From Gammaproteobacteria bacterium (GTDB lineage Bacteria > Pseudomonadota > Gammaproteobacteria > Steroidobacterales > GCA-2729495), in the NCBI GenBank assembly GCA_020853135.1, contig JADYZO010000019.1, forward strand, positions 1-32,886: a stretch of 32,886 bases of DNA, in the 5' to 3' direction. The position numbers and the translations under genes are program-made. The notes beneath the pieces are model-generated. The model did not search any database and had not been told where the DNA came from. It saw nothing but the letters and a program-made list of their open reading frames with translations. Shown in pieces: positions 26,990-32,886 of the stretch; within the stretch, counting starts at the first letter, position 1; every line of letters starts with the position of its first letter.

Positions 26990-28171
26990 GTGACCCACGA
27001 TCCCGTCGTCATCGTCGCCGCCCGTCGCACCCCGATTGGCGCCTTCCAGGGTGCGCTTGGCGCACTCCCCACGCCCCAGCTCGGTGCCGCCGTCCTGCGG
27101 GCCTGCATCGCCGACACCGGCATCCCGGCCGCGGACCTCGACCAGGCACTTCTCGGCTGCGTGCTCCAGGCCGGCGTTGGCCAGGCTCCGGCCCGGCGCG
27201 CGGTGCTCGCCGCGGGCCTGCCCGCCTCGCTGCCGACCATGACGATCAACAAGGTCTGCGGCTCGGGCCTCGCCAGCGTGATCATCGGCCACGACATGAT
27301 CCGCAGCGGCAGCGCGCGCCTGGTGCTCGCCGGCGGCATGGAGTCCATGAGCAACGCGCCCTACCTGCTGCCGAAGGCACGCGGCGGCTACCGCATGGGG
27401 CACCAGGAAGTGCTCGACCACATGTTCACCGACGGCCTGCAGAACCCGTACGACGGCAACATGATGGGCCACTTCGCCGAGCAGACCGCCCGCCGCTACG
27501 GCTTCACCCGCGAGGCGCAGGACGCCTTCGCCACGCAATCGGTGCGGCGCGCGCTCGACGCCTGCGACGGCGGCCGGTTCCAGGCCGAGATCGTGCCGGT
27601 CACGGTGAAGGGACGCGCCGGCGAGGTCACGGTGGACCGGGACGAAGAACCGTTCCGCGCCGACGTCGCCCGCATTCCCGCCATGAAGCCCGCCTTCGCG
27701 AAGGACGGCACGGTGACGGCGGCCAGTTCCTCCTCGATCTCCGACGGCGCCGCCGCCGTCATCCTCATGAATGCCAGCGAGGCGGCGCGGCGCGGCCTCG
27801 CGCCGCTCGCACGCATCGCCGGCTTCACCTCGCACGCCCACGAGCCGGAGTGGTTCACCACGGCACCCACCAGCGCGATCCGTACGCTGCTCGAGCGCAC
27901 CGGCTGGCAGGCCGGCGGGGTCGACCTCTATGAGATCAACGAGGCCTTCGCCTGCGTGACCATGAGCAGCATCCACGACCTGGGGCTCGACCCGGCACGG
28001 GTCAACGTCAACGGCGGCGCCTGCGCCCTCGGCCACCCGATCGGCGCCACCGGCACGCGGCTCATCGTCACGCTGCTGCACGCGCTGCGCGCGCGCGGCG
28101 GCAGGCGCGGGATTGCCTCGGCCTGCATCGGCGGTGGCGAGGCGCTGGCGTTGGCGGTGGAAATCGCCTGA
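26990..28171 (+). CDS. Acetyl-CoA acetyltransferase (thiolase family)
   Basis: Condenses two acetyl-CoA, or cleaves a 3-ketoacyl-CoA, with CoA. The 393-residue protein has the acyl-carrying Cys90 in NKVCGSGLAS, the catalytic His349 in ALGHPIGATG and the general-base Cys379 in CIGGGEA. Two family motifs are altered: the usual GGAIALGHP reads GGACALGHP, and the usual TAGNAS-type segment reads TAASSSSISDGAAA, so it sits outside the most common PhaA/AtoB sequences. The start is GTG at 26990 with AGGA upstream. It has its own promoter and converges on ETF-QO; both would serve fatty-acid or polyester metabolism, but the exact role is inference. Confidence 0.92.
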   Translation: MTHDPVVIVAARRTPIGAFQGALGALPTPQLGAAVLRACIADTGIPAADLDQALLGCVLQAGVGQAPARRAVLAAGLPASLPTMTINKVCGSGLASVIIGHDMIRSGSARLVLAGGMESMSNAPYLLPKARGGYRMGHQEVLDHMFTDGLQNPYDGNMMGHFAEQTARRYGFTREAQDAFATQSVRRALDACDGGRFQAEIVPVTVKGRAGEVTVDRDEEPFRADVARIPAMKPAFAKDGTVTAASSSSISDGAAAVILMNASEAARRGLAPLARIAGFTSHAHEPEWFTTAPTSAIRTLLERTGWQAGGVDLYEINEAFACVTMSSIHDLGLDPARVNVNGGACALGHPIGATGTRLIVTLLHALRARGGRRGIASACIGGGEALALAVEIA

Positions 28172-28192
28172 GCAGGCCCGGCCTGGCGCCCC

Positions 28193-29836
28193 TCACATGG
28201 CGGAATAGTTCGGGCCGCCGCCGCCCTCTGGCACCGTCCAGTCGATGTTCTGCGCGGGATCCTTGATGTCGCAGGTCTTGCAGTGGACGCAGTTCTGCGC
28301 GTTGATCTGCAGCCGCGCTCCGCCCGGTTCGCTGACGATCTCGTAGACCCCCGCCGGGCAGTAGCGCTGGGCCGGCTCGGCGTACAGCGGCAGGTTGTGC
28401 CGCACGGGAATGGCGGGATCGGCTAGGCGCAGGTGGCAGGGCTGGTCTTCCTCGTGGTTGGTGCCGGAAAGGTAGACCGAGGACAACCGGTCGAAGCCCA
28501 CCACGCCGTCGGGCTTCGGGTACTCGATGCGCGGGCATTCGGCGGCGCGCCTGAGGGCCGCGTGGTCGGGCACCGGGTTGTGCCAGGTGAACGGCAGCCT
28601 GCCGCCGGCGATGTTCTGGTCGAACCAGGTGAACGCAGCGCCGAGGAAGGTGCCGAGCTTGTACTGCGCCGGACCGAAGTTGCGCGCCCGGTACAGTTCC
28701 TCGTGCACCCACGAATTGCGCACCCGTTCCCCGAAGTCCTCCAGCACCTCGGGTGCGCCGGCCCCGAGCGCCGCGAAGATGGACTCCGCCGCCAGCATGC
28801 CGGTCTTCATCGCGGTGTGCGTGCCCTTGATCTTCGCGCCGTTGAGGAAGCCCGCCTCGCACCCGGCCAGCACGCCGCCGGGAAAGGCCAGCTGCGGCAG
28901 TGACTGCAGCCCGCCCTTGTTCACCGCACGCGCCCCGTAGGACACGCGCTTGCCGCCTTCGAGGAAGCGGCGGATGCGCGGGTGCTGCTTCCAGCGCTGG
29001 AACTCGGCGAACGGGTCGAGCCAGGGGTTGGCGTAATCCAGCGCCACGATGAAGCCGAGGTACACCTGGTTGTCGGCGGCGTGGTAGAGGAAGCCGCCGC
29101 CCTCGGTGTCATTGCGCAGCGGCCAGCCCAGCGTGTGGACCACCAGGCCTTCCTGGTGCAGGGCCGGATCGATGACCCAGACCTCCTTCAAGCCGAGGCC
29201 ATAATGCTGCGGATCGCTGGCGCGGCGCAGGTTGTAACGGCGCATCAGCTCCTTGCCCAGACTGCCGTGGCAGCCCTCGGCGAAGAGGGTGTACCGGGCG
29301 CGCAGCTCGTAGCCCTGCTGGAAGGAGTCGCGCGGGTTGCCGTGGCGGTCACGGCCCATGTCCCCGGTGATGACGCCAGCCACCCGCTCGCCCTCGTAGA
29401 GCACCCCGGCGGCGGCAAAGCCCGGGAACAGGTTGACCCCGAGATCCTCGGCCTGCCGGCCCAGCCAGCGGCAGAGATTGCCGAGGCTCACGATGTAGTT
29501 GCCCGCATTGCGCGCCGGCTGCGGGACGAAGGCATGCGGCACCCGCCAGCCACGCCGCCCGCCGGTGAGGAAGTGGAACTCGTCGCCACTGACCGCCGTG
29601 GTCACCGGCGCCCCGCGTTCACGCCAGTCGGGAAACAGCTCGGCGAGCGCCCGCGGCTCGAGCACCGCCCCGGAGATGATGTGGGCGCCGATCTCGGCAC
29701 CCTTCTCCACCACCGCGACATTCAGCTCCTTGCCGGCTGCCTGCGCAAGCTGCATCAGCCGGCAGGCAGCCGCGAGCCCGCAGGGCCCGGCGCCGACGAT
29801 GAGCACGTCGAATTCCATGCACTCGCGTTCGGACAT
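28193..29836 (-). CDS. Electron transfer flavoprotein-ubiquinone oxidoreductase (ETF-QO)
   Basis: Membrane-associated FAD/[4Fe-4S] enzyme that passes electrons from acyl-CoA dehydrogenases, via ETF, to ubiquinone. The 547-residue product has the FAD-binding VLIVGAGPCGLAAA (residues about 11-24), GAHIISGAVLEPRAL, FAEGCHGSLGKELM, GLKEVWVI and the C-terminal cluster cysteines Cys493, Cys516, Cys519 and Cys522 (RYCPAGVYE; NCVHCKTCDIKDP). Length and ending match the family. The ATG at 29836 has GGAG about 4 bases upstream; a second Met six codons on is also possible. It does not sit beside etfAB. Confidence 0.96.
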   Translation of the reverse strand: MSERECMEFDVLIVGAGPCGLAAACRLMQLAQAAGKELNVAVVEKGAEIGAHIISGAVLEPRALAELFPDWRERGAPVTTAVSGDEFHFLTGGRRGWRVPHAFVPQPARNAGNYIVSLGNLCRWLGRQAEDLGVNLFPGFAAAGVLYEGERVAGVITGDMGRDRHGNPRDSFQQGYELRARYTLFAEGCHGSLGKELMRRYNLRRASDPQHYGLGLKEVWVIDPALHQEGLVVHTLGWPLRNDTEGGGFLYHAADNQVYLGFIVALDYANPWLDPFAEFQRWKQHPRIRRFLEGGKRVSYGARAVNKGGLQSLPQLAFPGGVLAGCEAGFLNGAKIKGTHTAMKTGMLAAESIFAALGAGAPEVLEDFGERVRNSWVHEELYRARNFGPAQYKLGTFLGAAFTWFDQNIAGGRLPFTWHNPVPDHAALRRAAECPRIEYPKPDGVVGFDRLSSVYLSGTNHEEDQPCHLRLADPAIPVRHNLPLYAEPAQRYCPAGVYEIVSEPGGARLQINAQNCVHCKTCDIKDPAQNIDWTVPEGGGGPNYSAM

Positions 29837-29884
29837 CCCACTCCGCCTCGTGATACGCCCCGGTGCGCTGCGGGGACGGCGGCC

Positions 29885-29890
29885 ATTCTA
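29885..29890 (-). promoter_or_regulatory. Candidate ETF-QO -10 box
   Basis: The minus strand reads TAGAAT (5/6), 49 bases before the ETF-QO start. The place for a -35 (29908-29913) has no consensus match and is occupied by the 29907-29922 palindrome, as expected for a regulated promoter. Confidence 0.4.
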
Positions 29891-29906
29891 CTGCGCGGCG
29901 GGCACT

Positions 29907-29922
29907 CCCCGGCATGCCGGGG
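29907..29922. promoter_or_regulatory. 16-bp palindrome between ETF-QO and zapE
   Basis: CCCCGGCATGCCGGGG is a perfect palindrome, and the flanks CT / AG extend it with one bulged G. It overlaps the -35 position of the ETF-QO promoter in the 151-base divergent gap, so it could be an operator. As RNA it would form a GC-rich hairpin with loop CATG. Confidence 0.45.
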
Positions 29923-29931
29923 GAGCGGTGT

Positions 29932-29960
29932 TTGCCGGTCCGGCCCCGAGCCATTACCCT
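29932..29960 (+). promoter_or_regulatory. Weak candidate zapE promoter
   Basis: TTGCCG (29932-29937), 17 bases, TACCCT (29955-29960): 4/6 and 3/6 matches. The leader to the ATG at 29988 would be about 20 bases. Confidence 0.25.
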
Positions 29961-29987
29961 ACCCCGCCGATCCACCTGGCTGACACC

Positions 29988-31079
29988 ATGGACCTCACCC
30001 AGCGCTACGCCACCGCCCTGGCCGGGAAATCGTTCGCCGCAGATCCCGCCCAGCAGCGGGCGGTGGCCGCGCTGGACCGCGTGGCGCGCGAACTCGCCCG
30101 CCGCCGGGAGGCCCCGCCGCTCGCCCGGCTGTTCCGGCGGCTGCGCCGCACACCACCGCCGCCGGTGCGCGGCGTCTACCTGTGGGGTGAGGTTGGCCGC
30201 GGCAAGACCTTCGTGATGGACCTGTTCTGCGACAGCCTGCCGCAGGGGGGACGGCTGCGCTACCACTTCCACCGGCTGATGTACCGCGTGCACGGGCGGC
30301 TGAAGACGCTGCAGGACCAGGCCGATCCACTGGAAACGGTCGCCGCCGAGCTCGCGAGCCAGACCCGCGTCATCTGCTTCGACGAATTCTTCGTCACCGA
30401 CATCGCCGATGCGATGATCCTCGGCAACCTGCTCGACGGCCTGTTCCGCCGTGGCGTCACGCTGGTCGCGACCTCCAACATCCCGCCCGACGAGCTCTAC
30501 CGCGGCGGGCTGCAGCGCGAGCGCTTCCTGCCGGCCATCCGGCTGATCAAGGCGCACACCGAGGTGCTGCACGTGGACGGGCCGGTGGACTACCGGCTGC
30601 GCGTGCTGGAGCAGGCCGGGGTCTATCACGCCGGGCTCGGCCCGGCGGCCGAGGCGGCCCTCGGGCGCTGGTTCGATGACCTGGCCCCGGATGCCGGCAC
30701 CAGCGGGCAGGCAATGGAGATCAACGGCCGCGACCTGCCCACCCGCCGGCGCGCCAACGGCGTGGTCTGGTTCGACTTCGCCAGCCTCTGCGAGGGTCCC
30801 CGCAGCCAGGACGATTACATCGAGATCGCGCGCGCCTTCCAGGCGGTCATCCTCGCCGATGTCCCGGTGCTGGGCGAGCTGCGCGAGGATGCCGCCCGGC
30901 GCTTCATCGCCCTGGTGGACGAGTTCTACGACCGCCGCGTCAAGCTCATCATCTCGGCCGCCGCCCCCGTGGAGGACCTCTACCGGGGCACGCGCCTGGC
31001 GCGGGAGTTCGCGCGCACCCGCAGCCGGCTGCTGGAGATGCAGTCCCGGGACTACCTGGCCGCCCCCCACGTCCCCTGA
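29988..31079 (+). CDS. zapE: Cell division protein ZapE (AFG1-like ATPase)
   Basis: ATPase of the AFG1/LACE1 family that affects Z-ring stability during cell division under stress. The 363-residue product begins LTQRYATALAGKSFAADPAQQ, has Walker A GEVGRGKT (residues 67-74), the RYHFHRLMYRVHGRL segment, Walker B VICFDEFFVTD (128-138), the sensor VATSNIPPDELYRGGLQRERFLP split by the usual spacing, and ends with the AFARTRSRLLEMQS signature. Length is normal. The ATG at 29988 was chosen because the family N-terminus starts there; the open frame extends far upstream antisense to ETF-QO. It is followed by gpmA after 90 bases. Confidence 0.95.
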   Translation: MDLTQRYATALAGKSFAADPAQQRAVAALDRVARELARRREAPPLARLFRRLRRTPPPPVRGVYLWGEVGRGKTFVMDLFCDSLPQGGRLRYHFHRLMYRVHGRLKTLQDQADPLETVAAELASQTRVICFDEFFVTDIADAMILGNLLDGLFRRGVTLVATSNIPPDELYRGGLQRERFLPAIRLIKAHTEVLHVDGPVDYRLRVLEQAGVYHAGLGPAAEAALGRWFDDLAPDAGTSGQAMEINGRDLPTRRRANGVVWFDFASLCEGPRSQDDYIEIARAFQAVILADVPVLGELREDAARRFIALVDEFYDRRVKLIISAAAPVEDLYRGTRLAREFARTRSRLLEMQSRDYLAAPHVP

Positions 31080-31169
31080 GGCCCGCCCCGGCCGGCCCGG
31101 GTACCGGCGCTGCGCCCTGGCGCGATAAACTAGCCGGCCACGACCATCTGCGGACCACAAGGATCCCCC

Positions 31170-31913
31170 ATGCCCGGCAAGCTGGTTCTGTGCCGCCACG
31201 GCCAGAGTATCTGGAACCTCGAGAACCTCTTCACCGGCTGGGTGGACGTGGACCTCACGCCCCAGGGGCGGGCGGAAGCCCTGGAGGCGGGCCGCCAGCT
31301 CAGGGCCCTGGGGCTGCAGTTCGACTACGCCTACACCTCGGTCCTCAAGCGCGCCATCCGCACGCTGTGGATCATCCTGGACGAGATGGACCTGATGTGG
31401 ATCCCGGTCGAGCGCAGCTGGAAGCTCAACGAGCGCCACTACGGCGCCCTGCAGGGGCTGAACAAGGCGCAGACCGCCGCCGAGCATGGCGAGGACAAGG
31501 TCAAGCTCTGGCGGCGCAGCTACGACATCCCGCCCCCGCCGCTCGGCAGCGATGACCCGCGCCACCCGCGCTTCGACCGCCGCTACCGGGGCGTGGACCG
31601 GCTGCCGGCCACCGAGTCGCTGAAGGACACGCTCGCACGGGTGCTGCCGTTCTGGGAGGCGGACATCGCGCCGCGCCTGCGCGCCGGGGAGAACGTGCTG
31701 GTGGCCGCCCACGGCAACAGCCTGCGCGCACTGGTGAAGATGCTCGATGGCATCTCCGACCGCGACATCACCGAGCTGAACATCCCCACCGGCATCCCCC
31801 TGCTGTACGAGCTCGACGATGCGCTGCGACCACGCGAGCGGCGCTACCTCGGCGACCCGGACAGCGTGGCGAAGGCGGCGGCGGCCGTTGCGGCCCAGGG
31901 CAGGGCACAATGA
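31170..31913 (+). CDS. gpmA: 2,3-bisphosphoglycerate-dependent phosphoglycerate mutase
   Basis: Interconverts 3- and 2-phosphoglycerate in glycolysis and gluconeogenesis. The 247-residue product has the phosphohistidine motif [10 protein letters not shown] (His10), [35 protein letters not shown], and the second histidine in [12 protein letters not shown], with the tail [10 protein letters not shown] typical of the dPGM group. AAGGA precedes the ATG by 7 bases. The 90-base gap before it contains GC inverted repeats and a possible -10 (GATAAA, 31124-31129) with no good -35. It overlaps the next gene by ATGA. Confidence 0.96.
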   Translation: MPGKLVLCRHGQSIWNLENLFTGWVDVDLTPQGRAEALEAGRQLRALGLQFDYAYTSVLKRAIRTLWIILDEMDLMWIPVERSWKLNERHYGALQGLNKAQTAAEHGEDKVKLWRRSYDIPPPPLGSDDPRHPRFDRRYRGVDRLPATESLKDTLARVLPFWEADIAPRLRAGENVLVAAHGNSLRALVKMLDGISDRDITELNIPTGIPLLYELDDALRPRERRYLGDPDSVAKAAAAVAAQGRAQ

Positions 31914-32428
31914 TCTACGTCCTGGAGGACCGCATCCCGCAGGTCGCCGGCGACGTCTACGTGGCACCGGGCGCCAGCGTCATCGGCGACGTGCACATCG
32001 CCGCCCAGGCCAGCATCTGGTTTGGCGCGGTCCTGCGCGGCGACATCGAGCGGCTGACCATCGGCCAGGGCAGCAACATCCAGGACAACTCGGTGCTGCA
32101 CTCGGATGCCGGCATGCCGCTGGTGCTGGGTGCACGGGTGACGGTGGGCCATGCGGTCACGCTGCACGGCTGCCGGGTGGGCGATGGCACGCTGGTCGGC
32201 ATCGGCGCCATCGTCATGAACGGCGCACGCATCGGCACCCGCTCGATCGTCGGTGCCGGCGCGCTGGTCACCGAGGGCAAGGAATTTCCCGACGGCGTGC
32301 TGATCCTCGGCTCGCCGGCCCGCGTCGTGCGCCCGCTGACGGCCGCCGAACTCGCGCAGCTCGCCACCTCCGCCCAGCACTACATCGACCGCGCCCAGAT
32401 CTACCGCCGCAGCCTGCGCCCGGCCTGA
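31910..32428 (+). CDS. Gamma-carbonic-anhydrase-like hexapeptide protein (YrdA/PaaY family)
   Basis: A 172-residue left-handed beta-helix protein of hexapeptide repeats ([38 protein letters not shown]) with an N-terminal start and a C-terminal helix. Metal-binding histidines of the gamma-carbonic anhydrase family are present: His64 in VLHSD, and His81 and His86 in [10 protein letters not shown]. Such proteins form trimers with zinc or iron between subunits; many YrdA/PaaY members have weak anhydrase or thioesterase activity, so the reaction here is uncertain. The start overlaps the gpmA stop by 4 bases, implying coupled translation. Confidence 0.93.
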   Translation: MIYVLEDRIPQVAGDVYVAPGASVIGDVHIAAQASIWFGAVLRGDIERLTIGQGSNIQDNSVLHSDAGMPLVLGARVTVGHAVTLHGCRVGDGTLVGIGAIVMNGARIGTRSIVGAGALVTEGKEFPDGVLILGSPARVVRPLTAAELAQLATSAQHYIDRAQIYRRSLRPA

Positions 32429-32438
32429 TCCGCGCGGC

Positions 32439-32886
32439 TCAGGCGCCGGGCCGGCGCAGGCGGATCAGCCCCTCCTGGGCCACGGATGCCACCAGCACGC
32501 CGTCCTCGCTGAAGACGCGCCCCAGCGCCATGCCGCGCCCGCCCGACGCATTGGGGCTTTCCAGGTCGAACAGCAGCCACTGGTCCATCCGCGCCGGCCG
32601 GTGGAACCACATCGCGTGGTCCAGGCTCGCCATCTGCAGGCCGCCGAACGAGGCGTGCAGGCCGTGCGGCAGCGTCGCGGTGCTGATGAGGTCGTAGTCG
32701 GACACATAGGCGAGCAGCACGTCGTGGAGCAGCGGCGCATCGGGCAGGCTGTCCACCGCCTTCATCCACACCCGCTTCACCGGTGCGAAAGGCTGCGAGA
32801 CCAGGAAGTGCTCGGGGCAGACCGGCTTGACCCGGAATGCCTTGCGCGAGGCGAGCACGCGCCGGATGCGCGGCGTGGGCACCACA
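32439..32886 (-). CDS. tesB: Acyl-CoA thioesterase II (TesB), C-terminal part, cut by window edge
   Basis: Hydrolyses acyl-CoA to free fatty acid and CoA. The visible 148 residues are the second hot-dog half: LLAYVSDYDLISTATLPHG, the catalytic aspartate in MASLDHAMWFHRPARMDQW, LLFDLESPNASGGRGMALG and the end VLVASVAQEGLIR, all as in TesB. The N-terminal half lies beyond base 32886. It converges on the gamma-carbonic-anhydrase-like gene with a gap of 10 bases. With the thiolase and ETF-QO it suggests fatty acid turnover genes scattered in this part of the chromosome. Confidence 0.93.
   Translation of the reverse strand, partial: VVPTPRIRRVLASRKAFRVKPVCPEHFLVSQPFAPVKRVWMKAVDSLPDAPLLHDVLLAYVSDYDLISTATLPHGLHASFGGLQMASLDHAMWFHRPARMDQWLLFDLESPNASGGRGMALGRVFSEDGVLVASVAQEGLIRLRRPGA

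Overview
The window is a gene-dense, high-GC bacterial chromosome segment with short intergenic gaps and no mobile element, phage or CRISPR signal. Protein families and gene order point to a gammaproteobacterium, probably near Xanthomonadales/Steroidobacterales; this is inference from familiar motifs, not a database search. The order suhB / trmJ-iscS-(IscU-like), ndk-rlmN-pilF-rodZ-hisS-yfgM-bamB-der, xseA / guaB-guaA closely follows the Escherichia coli order as I remember it. xerD-dsbC and queA-tgt-yajC-secD-secF are also in E. coli order.

Layout. 1-2027 (minus): guaA (cut by the window edge) and guaB, purine synthesis, divergent from xseA (plus). 3476-6527 (minus): a three-gene module with a MetX-family serine/homoserine O-acyltransferase, a HpcH/HpaI-type aldolase and a stand-alone MetE catalytic-domain protein, inserted between der and xseA. 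6630-16468 (minus): an almost uninterrupted run, trmJ, iscS, degenerate IscU-like protein, ndk, rlmN, pilF, short rodZ, hisS, yfgM, bamB, der, many with overlapping starts and stops. 16600-17382 (plus): suhB. 17415-22781 (minus): queA, tgt, yajC, secD, secF (queuosine synthesis and Sec translocation). 22848-22934: tRNA-Leu(CAA), followed by a Nudix hydrolase and the 7Fe ferredoxin fdxA (plus). 24039-25864 (minus): xerD and dsbC. 26134-28171 (plus): PlsC-type acyltransferase and thiolase. 28193-29836 (minus): electron-transfer-flavoprotein:ubiquinone oxidoreductase. 29988-32428 (plus): zapE, gpmA, gamma-carbonic-anhydrase-like protein. 32439-end (minus): C-terminal part of tesB.

Most genes are core housekeeping. 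The parts worth a second look are: (i) the Isc locus, reduced to a cysteine desulfurase without the usual C-terminal tail plus a scaffold-like protein that keeps only one of three cluster-ligand cysteines; (ii) the O-acyltransferase/aldolase/MetE-like module, whose pathway I cannot name; (iii) der, which has no ATG/GTG/TTG start ahead of its first P-loop; (iv) a 55-residue tail on the MetX-family enzyme that reads through a perfect 11-bp hairpin into the next gene; (v) a RodZ without its periplasmic domain; and (vi) a 16-bp palindrome on the ETF-QO promoter. I found no convincing large undescribed system.
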